NCBI GenBank assembly: GCA_965262015.1
Contig: OZ253494.1
Coordinates: 992,001 to 1,056,000 of the forward strand
DNA: 64,000 nt
DNA from: G965262015 sp965262015
GTDB lineage: Bacteria > Spirochaetota > Leptospiria > Turneriellales > CBDBES01
Reading direction: 5' to 3'
Shown: in pieces, positions 45,180 to 54,499 of the stretch
Numbering within the stretch: the stretch's first letter is position 1
Layout: each line of letters begins with the position of its first letter
Made by a program: the position numbers and the translations under genes
The notes under the pieces: model-generated
What the model was told of the DNA's origin: nothing
Databases searched by the model: none
Seen by the model: only the letters and a program-made list of their open reading frames with translations

Positions 45180-46400
45180 TTATTCAATAAAGGCTTTGTG
45201 AACCACATTTAACGCCCTGTGGGCCTGCTCTTTATCTATTACACATGAGATTTTAATTTCACTGGTAGATACCATCAAAATATTAATTTTCTCTTGAGAT
45301 AAAACTAGAAAAGTCTTTGCTGCTACCCCTGAATGAGACTTCATCCCAATCCCAATAACAGATAAAATAGCAATTTCTTCTTTTACCTCTAATTCTCCTT
45401 GTTTCCATAATTGTATACATTCTTTTACAATGTCCTGGGCTTCTCTAAGATTATTCTGGGTCACGGTAAAAGAGATTGTGTTCATCTGATTTTTACCAAT
45501 AGACTGTACAATCATATCCACCACAATATTCTTTTCTGCTAACATCGTGAATAATTGTGCAGCTATTCCTGGTTTATCTGGTATATCAATAACAGATATC
45601 TGAGCCTCATCATCTTTAAGGGTCACTCCTGTCACCCATATCTCTTCCATATTTTTATCCCCCTTATTTACCAAGGTACCTTCTCTAATATTATAACTAG
45701 AACGTACATGTAGTATAACACTATATTTTTTAGCAAACTCAACGCAACGAGAATGCAACACACCTGCTCCTAAAGAAGCAAACTCTAGCATCTCATCATA
45801 AGAAATGTGTTCTAATTTTTTTGCACTAGAAACTACCGCAGGATTGGCAGTATATACTCCATCTACATCCGTATAAATTTCACATTCTTTTGCCGAGAGC
45901 TCAGCTGCCAAAGCAACCGCAGTAATATCTGAACCACCCCGACCTAGAGTAGTAACATTTTGATTACTACCTATCCCTTGAAACCCCGCTACAAGACATA
46001 CTTGATGTGTTTTAAACGCCTGTTTAATTTGTTGGGTATCTATTTTTTTAATCCTGGCATTACTATAATTGTCATCTGTCACAATATTAACCTGAAAAGC
46101 TAAAAAACTAATGGCCGAAATCCCTTCAGTATGCAATGCCATGGCTAAAAGTGATATTGATATTTGTTCACCCGTTGAAAGCAACATATCCATTTCTCGT
46201 TTTGCAGGGTTTGGTGTGATCTCGTATGCTAGTTTAGTAAGATTGTCTGTAGTTTTACCCATGGCTGATACAACAACTACCAATCGATCATTTGGCTTAA
46301 GTTTCTGTTTTATACGTTTAGCAATTTTTTTCAAACGGTCTACATCACTAACTGATGTACCGCCATATTTCTGAACATATATGGGATTCGAAATTTTCAA
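45180..46400 (-). CDS. lysC: Aspartokinase
   Basis: 406 residues. 'VQKYGGTSVSDVDRLKKIAK' is the kinase start, with 'VVVSAMGKTTDNL', 'TTLGRGGSDITAVALAAELS' and 'CEIYTDVDGVYTANPAVV'. Two ACT domains follow (about 270-400), so feedback control by an aspartate-family amino acid is expected. First step from aspartate to lysine/threonine/methionine. Last gene of the operon starting at 52947. Confidence 0.95.
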   Translation of the reverse strand: MKISNPIYVQKYGGTSVSDVDRLKKIAKRIKQKLKPNDRLVVVVSAMGKTTDNLTKLAYEITPNPAKREMDMLLSTGEQISISLLAMALHTEGISAISFLAFQVNIVTDDNYSNARIKKIDTQQIKQAFKTHQVCLVAGFQGIGSNQNVTTLGRGGSDITAVALAAELSAKECEIYTDVDGVYTANPAVVSSAKKLEHISYDEMLEFASLGAGVLHSRCVEFAKKYSVILHVRSSYNIREGTLVNKGDKNMEEIWVTGVTLKDDEAQISVIDIPDKPGIAAQLFTMLAEKNIVVDMIVQSIGKNQMNTISFTVTQNNLREAQDIVKECIQLWKQGELEVKEEIAILSVIGIGMKSHSGVAAKTFLVLSQEKINILMVSTSEIKISCVIDKEQAHRALNVVHKAFIE

Positions 46401-46428
46401 GTTAGTCTTTTAATATAGGTATAGTATT

Positions 46429-47196
46429 CTATCGCAATGTATGTAAAAATGCTCTAATTTCATCTGGAGTAACTTCTTGATTAATTTTAATAACATAAGT
46501 AGAGAATAATATATCATGTAATAGACATGGTTTTTGAGCTATCTCGAATATAACAACCTGTATTAAAGCAAGTGGGTAAAAACGAAAAAAACCTCTAAAA
46601 AAAGCATGTGCAAAGTCTAAGGGCCTACCATTCTTATCTACAACCATAATGCCAAGCTTTTTCCTTAGAGGAGACATACCTGGATGTTTTATATTTAACA
46701 TTGATTCATGATAGGCGATATAGGCATGCCATAAAATAATAATAACAAAGAAACCCAATATATATATTAACGAACCTAAAGGTACAGCCATACCATTCAT
46801 GACTAGTAAATTGTTTTTAATAAGATCTGGCCATAGCATATATTTTAGAGTACCCGGCAAAGGGATTGCATAGGTAAAAAGAATCTGTAGACCATTAAGC
46901 GTAAGAGCCCATGCGATTAAACCCAACCGCAGAAAATTTTTTTCGTAGAAATAGCTCCATATTCTGTAACCTATTGATGGTATTTCAATAGCAGGTATTT
47001 TCATTTTTATATAAAGGTCTTTAAAATATTCTGCTTTTTTGTGTTCTCCTATATCTAAAAAGGTATAGTAAGCAAATTTAATTTCTTCACTACTAAGATT
47101 ATCAAACTTAGTCATATCTATACCGTCTAGCTTAGTATGTTCAACAACTTTCGCAGATTCATTTTGTTCGTTTTGTTCGTTTTCCTTTGGGGGCAT
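46429..47196 (-). CDS. RDD-family membrane protein
   Basis: 255 residues. A charged cytoplasmic N-terminus of about 90 residues (with NEQNEQNE) precedes three or four membrane helices. 'RIWSYFYEKNFLRLGLIAWA' and 'GMSPLRKKLGIMVVDKNGRP' (GxSxxxKxLGxxVVDxxG) are the RDD signature. Function unknown; some RDD proteins are linked to ion homeostasis. It starts 7 bases after the RND gene. Confidence 0.75.
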   Translation of the reverse strand: MPPKENEQNEQNESAKVVEHTKLDGIDMTKFDNLSSEEIKFAYYTFLDIGEHKKAEYFKDLYIKMKIPAIEIPSIGYRIWSYFYEKNFLRLGLIAWALTLNGLQILFTYAIPLPGTLKYMLWPDLIKNNLLVMNGMAVPLGSLIYILGFFVIIILWHAYIAYHESMLNIKHPGMSPLRKKLGIMVVDKNGRPLDFAHAFFRGFFRFYPLALIQVVIFEIAQKPCLLHDILFSTYVIKINQEVTPDEIRAFLHTLR

Positions 47197-47203
47197 CTTT
47201 ATT

Positions 47204-50200
47204 TTATTTCCTATGATATTCTCGTCTTTCTTTTTCTAAGTCTACTAATTGGCTACCCGTAAAAGGTAGGCTTCCTTTAATATGGTGAAAGATATAGCCC
47301 CTTTCTTCCCAAATTGCATAATAGGCTGGAACAACAAATAAAGTTACCATGGAAGCAAAAGCAAGCCCCCATCCAATAGCCAATGCCATAGGTTTAAGAA
47401 AAGGGTCATCTCCACCAATTCCATATGCCGTGGGTAATATTCCAAAAACGGTAGTTAGAGTTGTAAGAATGACAGGCCTTAATCGAAGCAAACAGCCTTG
47501 TACAATGGCATCATATTGCTTATGGCCTTCAGATTTTCTTTGTCTAATAAAGTCTACCATTACAATAGAATCGTTCACTACAACACCCGCTAAAGCGATC
47601 ATGCCAAACATAGCCAAAAAGCTAAAAACGAGATTTGGTAGAAAAAACAGTTTGTGCATACCAAATGCGAAAGTAACGCCCGTTAAACTTAACGGCACAG
47701 CAATAAGGATTACCCTAAGATACCTTAAATTATTATACAAGAGAATAAGAATAATAGCAATACCTAAAAGAGCGATAACAGCTGCTCGTTTTAAACTATC
47801 CATGGATTCTTGTGTATCTTCGTACTCTCCACCCGCTACTACTCGTACACCTGGAAATTTTTTTAGAGTGGGTTGTAATTTATCTAATATAGTTTTATTG
47901 ACTTGCACAGCAGTTGTCTGACTTTCATTGATTTGGGCATTAACATATACAACCCTCTCAAAGTTTTTGTGTTGTATCTCGGATAAACTACCTTGTTCCC
48001 TAAATTTAACAAATTTATCAATGGCAACCATATTGCCGTATCGATTGCGTATTTTTACTTTCTTAAGAGAACCAAGTGTATTACGTAATTGTTTTGGGAA
48101 AATAACACGTATATCAATATCTTCATCAATATTTTTGATTGTGCTTGCAACGGTGCCACTGAAAGCCGTACGCACACTATTTGCAATCTGTGCTACTGTG
48201 ACGCCCGCAAAAGCAGATTTTTTTTCATCTATGTCTACATTAAATTCTTTCTTATCAGATTCCCAACTATCTTTGATGCTATATACCCCAGGAACAGAAT
48301 ATAGAACTTGTTTCACTTTTTGAACAAATGTAAGAGTACTTTCAAAATTACTGCCCTGTATTTCTAATTGTATTGGTGCACCAACAGGAGGTCCTGGTGC
48401 CACTAGGCTACTAGCAAGCCGTATAAACTTTTTTGGTTCTTGTTTCACTATAGCAATTTTATATAAGGGTGATGAGTTGCCCTGTTGTGTTGCCTTATAA
48501 ATAAAGCCATGCTTAGCATAAAAATAAATTTTTCTCTTTGAGGGTACATAAACAGAGCGATATATTCCATTTGAAGTAGGAAACGTAATCACTTCTTTTA
48601 AGGTTTTTAAATTAATTAAAGCAAGGGTATCATGAGTATTTACCCAAATGTGGTGTTTATGAATCGGATCCGTCTTGAGCCAGGAGATAGGGCGATTATA
48701 GATATGAGCATGCTGAACTTGACGGAAAGTTTTAAGGTCAAGCATATGTATATGACCTTGTTCAGAGCCCATTATAATTTGTTGATTAGCTTCATCCAGA
48801 GTGATGGCATTAATTTTACCCATAGGTACCTGTATATCTGGAATAAATCGCTTTTCTGCCAATTGATAAAGTGGTATACTGTCAATACGTTTACGAAGAT
48901 TCATCTCATCTTCTTTATACTCCCATATATCTAGGTTACTATCTCCATACGAAATGGCACAAATATGATATTTTTCTATACATTTAATAAAATTAATGGT
49001 CTTTTTGTATTGATGCACCGAGTCCTTGTCCATTGTAGTAGGGTCAATCTGGTATACATATCCCAATTGTGAAGTAAAGATGTCAAAAGGAGCGTTAGAG
49101 ATTGGATAAAATCCATTGACAAGATCAAAAACACCTAGATCAATAGTTTTTTGGGCAAGAACTTTATTGCTCTTTATGTCAAGAGATACATAGATGTTAT
49201 CCATTGTTATAGCATTAAGCTGTTTACCCTTATTGACAACAATACCCCCTAATAGGGCCTCTATGTTCAATTTATACTGTTTTATCTGGTCGGTACGGGT
49301 ATTCAACAAATGAAGATAGTTATCATTACGAATGTGATATAAAGTATCTTGGGCACCCTCCATAACAGCTACATGATGCACTGGTTTTTTAATGTCTAGT
49401 TTTCCTTGTAAGTAAGCATGAATTTGCCCAGCTGTTCTTCCTCTAGCTGCCTCTGGAGCCAGAAAGATTGAGATTTGTGCATAATTGGATCCTCGTTTCG
49501 TAAACGGATCATTTATATCAGTTTGCTGTATGCCTACCCTGGTAGTATAACTATCAAGTTCACTTTTAGGTAAAGAACCTATAGTTTTTTCCATAGATTT
49601 TAGTCTTGAACGTGTCTCTCCCAAAACAATACCTTTTTCTGTTTCCACAGAAAAGCTTATTATTCTAATCCCTTCTTTGGGGAAGAGAATAAAACCAATC
49701 TTGCCAATAAGATATATACTAAAGAGAAAGGTTGCAAATGTTATGAACAATGTAGTGTATTTATAAGTGATAGCACGTTCTAAAAGAGGACGGTAAACCT
49801 TGAGTAAGACTGCCATCAATTTTACCTGTGCTCTGTGTGCCCAATTTTTCCAACTCGCTGGCTCATTTTTACGTGCATCAGTTGTCTCTTTGCTTTCTGC
49901 AAGATCAAGCACATGAGCGGGTAGCACAAAAAAACTTTCTATCAATGAACCAACCAAGGCTATAACAACCACGGCACCCATAATCCATATAAATTTTCCC
50001 ATTAAACCACTCATGAAAATAAGAGGACTGAAGGCAAAACACGTGGTACTAATGGATGCAACAACAGGCTTAACCATTTCTTGGGTGCCGTGAATGGCAG
50101 CCTGTGTAATAGGCATCCCTTCTTGGATATATCGATATATATTTTCTGAAATAATAATAGCGTCATCTACTACCAAACCGATCGCCATCACAAAACCAAA

Positions 50201-51364
50201 CATAGACAATAAATTGATGCTTATACCAAAATACTGCATTAAAATTAGGGTAATGGCAAAGGCAAATGGCATACCCATACTCACAGCTATGGAGATACGC
50301 CATCCTAAAAAGAAAAATAGAACTCCAAATACTAGGAACAGACCAATAATAACATTACTGGCTAGCACGTTTAGTCTACGTCTTGTATACATTGACAGGT
50401 CATTGTAAGTTGTATAGCTGATACCTGCCTCTGGGTTTTTCTCTAGTATATTTTTTACATCACGAACTAGATGAAGAACATCGCCTTTGTTCCTTTTCAG
50501 GATAGCAGCAATAATAGCAGGCCGACCATTCGCATTTTCCAACATACTTAAGGCTTCAAATGTATCTTTGACGTTAGCGATATCGATTAACTTAACAGAG
50601 GCTCCATAGTCATTTGTGCGAATAGCAAGATTGCGTATTTCATCTAAATGATTAAACTCTTTATCAATCCTTACGTTATAGTCCCTACCAGAGTGGGATA
50701 CGGTACCACCAGAGAGATTAAGATTTCTGTTAGCTAAAGATGAAATAATATCATCATGAGATATATTGTAACGTGCTAACTTGGCAGGGTTAATTTCAAT
50801 ATGGATTTCTCTACTGGGTTTACCTCTCACATCTACACGACCTATGTCAGGAAGTAACTCAATCTCATCGACTATATTACTTATGTGCTTACGAAATGCA
50901 AGCTCAGATATTTTGGGATCATCTTTGTAAAAAGCTACTTCAATAATACCCTGAAGATCAGTCTTGATCTCAATGACAGTTGGTTCTTCTGCATCGTCTG
51001 GGAAACCTACCTTAGCGATGTCAACAGCATCTTTGATTTCTTGCAGGGTCTTACTTTGGTCTGGTATACCCTCTTCTAACTGCATTGTGATCGTAGATCG
51101 ATTTTCTAGTGATTTAGAAGTTATACTTTTTACGTATTCAATACCTTTTAGCTGTTTTTCGATTGGTATTGTTAATAATGATTCTACTTCTTGTGCTGCT
51201 GCCCCAGGATATATTGTGACGATGTTGACAAAGCCCAAATTCACTGGCGTAAAAACTTCACGTCTGGCTTCTATAACAGCAAATAAACCTGCCACAAGCA
51301 GTGCGACGGATATTATGTTTGTGATTAGACTATTTCGTACTAAAAAAGCAATTAACTTATTCAC
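47204..51364 (-). CDS. RND efflux permease with a ~320-residue beta-propeller-like insertion
   Basis: 1386 residues; RND pumps usually have about 1030-1060. TM1 starts at 'FLVRNSLITNIISVALLVAG', the first porter half is complete, and TM4 has 'GLVVDDAIIISENIYR' with proton-relay Asp400/Asp401. After TM7 the second porter half begins normally (to 'IHAYLQGKLDIKKP', about 660). It is then interrupted by about 320 residues that read like WD40/PQQ-type blades (NAITLDEANQQIIMGSEQGH, then 'IHMLDLKTF'; 'ISWLKTDPIHKHHIWVNTHD'), and resumes at 'VAPGPPVGAPIQLEIQG' (about 988). TM10-12 are present ('ALAGVVVNDSIVMVDFI'). No membrane-fusion protein or OMF is adjacent. Substrate unknown. Confidence 0.88.
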   Translation of the reverse strand: MNKLIAFLVRNSLITNIISVALLVAGLFAVIEARREVFTPVNLGFVNIVTIYPGAAAQEVESLLTIPIEKQLKGIEYVKSITSKSLENRSTITMQLEEGIPDQSKTLQEIKDAVDIAKVGFPDDAEEPTVIEIKTDLQGIIEVAFYKDDPKISELAFRKHISNIVDEIELLPDIGRVDVRGKPSREIHIEINPAKLARYNISHDDIISSLANRNLNLSGGTVSHSGRDYNVRIDKEFNHLDEIRNLAIRTNDYGASVKLIDIANVKDTFEALSMLENANGRPAIIAAILKRNKGDVLHLVRDVKNILEKNPEAGISYTTYNDLSMYTRRRLNVLASNVIIGLFLVFGVLFFFLGWRISIAVSMGMPFAFAITLILMQYFGISINLLSMFGFVMAIGLVVDDAIIISENIYRYIQEGMPITQAAIHGTQEMVKPVVASISTTCFAFSPLIFMSGLMGKFIWIMGAVVVIALVGSLIESFFVLPAHVLDLAESKETTDARKNEPASWKNWAHRAQVKLMAVLLKVYRPLLERAITYKYTTLFITFATFLFSIYLIGKIGFILFPKEGIRIISFSVETEKGIVLGETRSRLKSMEKTIGSLPKSELDSYTTRVGIQQTDINDPFTKRGSNYAQISIFLAPEAARGRTAGQIHAYLQGKLDIKKPVHHVAVMEGAQDTLYHIRNDNYLHLLNTRTDQIKQYKLNIEALLGGIVVNKGKQLNAITMDNIYVSLDIKSNKVLAQKTIDLGVFDLVNGFYPISNAPFDIFTSQLGYVYQIDPTTMDKDSVHQYKKTINFIKCIEKYHICAISYGDSNLDIWEYKEDEMNLRKRIDSIPLYQLAEKRFIPDIQVPMGKINAITLDEANQQIIMGSEQGHIHMLDLKTFRQVQHAHIYNRPISWLKTDPIHKHHIWVNTHDTLALINLKTLKEVITFPTSNGIYRSVYVPSKRKIYFYAKHGFIYKATQQGNSSPLYKIAIVKQEPKKFIRLASSLVAPGPPVGAPIQLEIQGSNFESTLTFVQKVKQVLYSVPGVYSIKDSWESDKKEFNVDIDEKKSAFAGVTVAQIANSVRTAFSGTVASTIKNIDEDIDIRVIFPKQLRNTLGSLKKVKIRNRYGNMVAIDKFVKFREQGSLSEIQHKNFERVVYVNAQINESQTTAVQVNKTILDKLQPTLKKFPGVRVVAGGEYEDTQESMDSLKRAAVIALLGIAIILILLYNNLRYLRVILIAVPLSLTGVTFAFGMHKLFFLPNLVFSFLAMFGMIALAGVVVNDSIVMVDFIRQRKSEGHKQYDAIVQGCLLRLRPVILTTLTTVFGILPTAYGIGGDDPFLKPMALAIGWGLAFASMVTLFVVPAYYAIWEERGYIFHHIKGSLPFTGSQLVDLEKERREYHRK

Positions 51365-51370
51365 GATATA

Positions 51371-52210
51371 TTATTTTATGGAAGGCAGTAATCCCTGGAC
51401 CATTTTTCTCAAATTCCTTCTCAGACGGGTTCTTATGTAAGGTTTGATTAGACAACCTTTTATATGATAGTGATTAATTTTTTGCATAAACGTTAATATG
51501 TTTTCGTGTAGAGCGGAACCAACAATAAAACCATCAGCTATTTTTAATAGCTGTTCTGTTTTACTCCGTGAGTCTACACCAAACCCCACTAGAACAGGTA
51601 GACTGCTGTGGCATTTAATGGTTCTGACGATCTTATGGATCTTTACAATGTTATGTTGTGACTGTCCCGTAACACCTTTAGTAGCCACCAAATAAATAAA
51701 TCCACGTGCATGAGAGGCAATTTGTTGTATTCTCTCTTTTGGTGTTGTTAAGGCAATAAATTGTATGATAGGTATATTATCATTATATTTTTTGGCTTCG
51801 GCAAATGGCAGATCAGGTATGATTACTCCTTTGACTCCCATACTACCTAACTTTGTAAGTAATTTATCCATGCCATACTGCCAGAATACATTAGCATATC
51901 CCATGAATAAAATAGCTCTATCAGGGAAGGCCTCGTATAGACGTATAACAAAATGGAATATATGCTCCCATTGAAATATGTAGGTAGCTAGGATTTCTTG
52001 GAAAACAGTTTGCAAGACTACACCATCCGCCACTGGGTCAGTAAATGGTATCCCAATTTCAATGGCATCAGCCCCTTCTTCGAATAGGGTTTTAGCTAGT
52101 ACCAAGCTAGTATCCCAATCAGGGAAAGGGACGGCAAGATAGGGTATAAATAGGTAACCCTTCAGGGAATATCTATATTCTAGGTATTCCTCTAGTGCCA
52201 AATCAGACAT
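51371..52210 (-). CDS. trpA: Tryptophan synthase alpha chain
   Basis: 279 residues, TIM barrel. 'GADAIEIGIPFTDPVADGVV' contains the catalytic Glu and Asp, 'ILFMGYANVFWQYGMDKLL' (with 'MGYxN'), 'GVKGVIIPDLPFAEA', 'IALTTPKERIQQIA', 'FIYLVATKGVTG' and 'PVLVGFGVDSRSKTEQL' follow. It cleaves indole-glycerol phosphate. trpB is not beside it; the gene lies between an ABC ATPase and the RND pump, 6 bases before the latter. Confidence 0.93.
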   Translation of the reverse strand: MSDLALEEYLEYRYSLKGYLFIPYLAVPFPDWDTSLVLAKTLFEEGADAIEIGIPFTDPVADGVVLQTVFQEILATYIFQWEHIFHFVIRLYEAFPDRAILFMGYANVFWQYGMDKLLTKLGSMGVKGVIIPDLPFAEAKKYNDNIPIIQFIALTTPKERIQQIASHARGFIYLVATKGVTGQSQHNIVKIHKIVRTIKCHSSLPVLVGFGVDSRSKTEQLLKIADGFIVGSALHENILTFMQKINHYHIKGCLIKPYIRTRLRRNLRKMVQGLLPSIK

Positions 52211-52242
52211 ATCGTCATAGAAAGTTTCATTTAAACAAATAC

Positions 52243-52947
52243 CTATTGATTTAATTTGATAAAGAGTTTCTCTAGATCCGTTTTTTCTTCTTTAATCTCT
52301 TGGCATGTTTTTTGCGCTATTATCTTGCCCTCTCGAATGAATAGACATTGATCAGCAGTATGTGAAACCTCGCTTAGAATATGAGAAGATAATAAGATAG
52401 TATGCTCTTTTTTGAGAGATAAAATGAGGTTGCGTACTTCTATAATTTGTATGGGATCTAAATCACTAATGGGCTCGTCTAGAATAAGCACGGGTGGTTG
52501 ATGTACTATAGCTTGAGCCAGGCCAAGCCTTTTGTGGTAGCCTGCAGATAATTGACCAATTAGATGATTTTTCTTATCTACTAATTGTGTTTTCTCTATA
52601 CTATTTTTTATTGCTTCTTCTTCCCCTTCTATCGTACCTTTGCGAAGTCGGTAAAAAAAACTGAGTAACTTAACTACAGTCATGTTTGGATAAAAAGAAC
52701 AGCGCTCGGGTAAATATCCGATTTGTTGTTTAAATTGCATGGGTTGTTCAAAAAGATTGATACTGTTAATGTAGATCTGCCCGCTAGTAGCGGATAAAAC
52801 CCCAGTCAGCATACGTAAGGTGGTAGTTTTCCCTGCTCCATTTAAACCCAATAGAGCAGTTACCTCGTTAGGCTGGATACTAAAACTAACACCATCAACA
52901 GCTAAAAAGTCCCGGTATTTTTTTGTTATGTTGTTTGCCTCTACCAC
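52243..52947 (-). CDS. ABC transporter ATP-binding protein (NatA/GldA type)
   Basis: 234 residues. Walker A 'GLNGAGKTTTLRMLTG', Q loop 'QIGYLPERCSFYPNMTV', signature 'LSAGYHKRLGLAQAI' (LSAGY for LSGGQ), Walker B 'VLILDEPISDLDP', and 'LLSSHILSEV' with the switch His. GTG start at 52947. The permease partner is not in the window. First gene of an operon with trpA, the RND pump, RDD protein and lysC. Confidence 0.9.
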   Translation of the reverse strand: MVEANNITKKYRDFLAVDGVSFSIQPNEVTALLGLNGAGKTTTLRMLTGVLSATSGQIYINSINLFEQPMQFKQQIGYLPERCSFYPNMTVVKLLSFFYRLRKGTIEGEEEAIKNSIEKTQLVDKKNHLIGQLSAGYHKRLGLAQAIVHQPPVLILDEPISDLDPIQIIEVRNLILSLKKEHTILLSSHILSEVSHTADQCLFIREGKIIAQKTCQEIKEEKTDLEKLFIKLNQ

Positions 52948-53120
52948 AATGAAGTATCCGTAACTTACGGCTGGACGTTTTATTTAATGATATTTAATGA
53001 CAAGCTTATTTTTAAAGCACCCTTCATTTTTCAAGAGTATTATGTATCTTCTAAATTAAAGTGCAAAATTTATATACAAAAAATTTCAATGTAATGTTAG
53101 TTTATATTCTTTCTTTTTCA

Positions 53121-54327
53121 TTACTCAGCACTACCATACTGGCCAGCAACTTTATCAACTATATCATAAATATCATTGTTAAATAATACATCGTTTTCTG
53201 TTTGTAGATCACTTAGTGTTTTCTTAGTTTTTTCCACAAGTGCATTCTTAATTGCTTGCTTAAAAACTGCGTCAGTTACACCCAATCCTCCATTAGAAAA
53301 TTTAACTTTTAGGCTTTTGCTTGTCGTATCGTGAGCGAAGTCTGCAACTCGTTCGGCAACGGGGACAGCTGTTTGATCGAGACTCTTAATACCAACAGAT
53401 ATTGTTGATGAAGATTTAGTAGGAACTTCATAATCATCACTTGTACTGTTGTCTGGACATCTATGTGGATCTAAATGAAATGTAGTGCTTCGGCTACCTT
53501 CTGGAATCTCTACGCTTATAAGATGTATTGCCCGCCCAGTTCCGGGAACTGTCCCATCCTCTGGATCTTCTATAGCTCTACCATCTGACTTTATGAACTT
53601 AAAGGAATAAAAAGTAGCTGACCATTTATGATCTACATTGTTAGTCTGCAATTTACAAGAATGCCTTGCTATCGTAGGATTATAGGACATATCATCATAT
53701 TTGAAGTTAACAAGAGGAGGACTAACCTTTGGATGCAGATCGTATGCCTTATGTCTACTAAGACCCACGTTTCTCATAGTGCCAGTCGCATAAGTCTTGC
53801 TGCCCCTAACACTTCCTATGCCACGACCAAAACCACTACCATCAGCGGCAGCCACGTCCCATCCTATCTTAACTGTTAAATCATATTCTGTAGAACCTTT
53901 TCTGCATAACGTATACATAGGTAAATTATCTGTTTTTATTGTATTGGTTATTGTTGCTATTTTGTTGCCTTCGGTCCCCTTCTTGCAATTCTTGTGACCT
54001 TTGCTTGAACAATCTAAACGCAGGAAGACATCTTCTTCTGGTGGATCAACATCACATGTATGAACATCCTTAATTGGTGGGTCGTTACTATTCGGTGGGT
54101 CGTTGGGGTTGGGGCTATTCGTCGGATCGCTAGCATCCACTGGACTGCTATCTCCTCCTGGACTGCAATACGTAAAAAAACAAATAGTTATTAGCAGGCC
54201 ATAAAGTAACTGGTAAAAGTATCTATGTGTTGTGCTGTTGTGCTGTTGTGCTGTTGTGCTGTTGTGCTGTTGTGCTGTTGTGCTGTTGTGCTGTTGTGCT
54301 GTTGTGCTGTTGTGCTGTTGTGCTCAT
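53121..54327 (-). CDS. Phase-variable putative lipoprotein, family member 2 (OFF, 11 x 8 bp)
   Basis: The body frame (339 residues from a GTG at 54140) continues upstream through 'RYFYQLLYGLLITICFFTYC' (signal and lipid Cys) into the repeat tract, ending at a TGA just before the tract (54324-54326). The ATG that fits the family (54325-54327) is one frame off: read from it, the product is 34 residues and stops at TAG 54223-54225 right after the tract. So the gene is OFF in this sequence; 12 or 9 units would switch it ON. The body shares the conserved blocks (YTLCRKGSTEYDLTV, STTFHLDPHRCPDNSTSDDY, NNDIYDIVDKVAGQYGSAE) with member 3. Confidence 0.75.
54232..54324 (-). repeat. 8-bp tandem repeat (11 full units), phase-variation tract
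   Basis: Eleven perfect GTGCTGTT units plus GTGCT (coding strand AACAGCAC, no T). Three units encode NSTTAQQH in every frame. This count places ATG 54327 out of frame with the body. Confidence 0.88.
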
Positions 54328-54359
54328 GAGTGAAACGTAGTTTTATATACTTACAAAAG

Positions 54360-54384
54360 CAATACTTTTTTTAAAAAAGTATTG
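54360..54384. promoter_or_regulatory. 25-bp palindrome upstream of member 2
   Basis: Perfect 12-bp arms (CAATACTTTTTT and its complement) around one T, about 33 bases before the ATG. An identical palindrome precedes member 3. It overlaps the expected -35 position for a -10 box TATATA at about 20 bases before the ATG, so it may be an operator or, from the other side, a terminator. Confidence 0.5.
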
Positions 54385-54499
54385 AAAATTGTAGAAAGTT
54401 AAATTTGTATCAAGAGTATTATGTATCTTCTAAATTAAAGTGCAAAATTTATATACAAAAAATTTCAATGTAATGTTAGTTTATATTCTTTCTTTTTCA

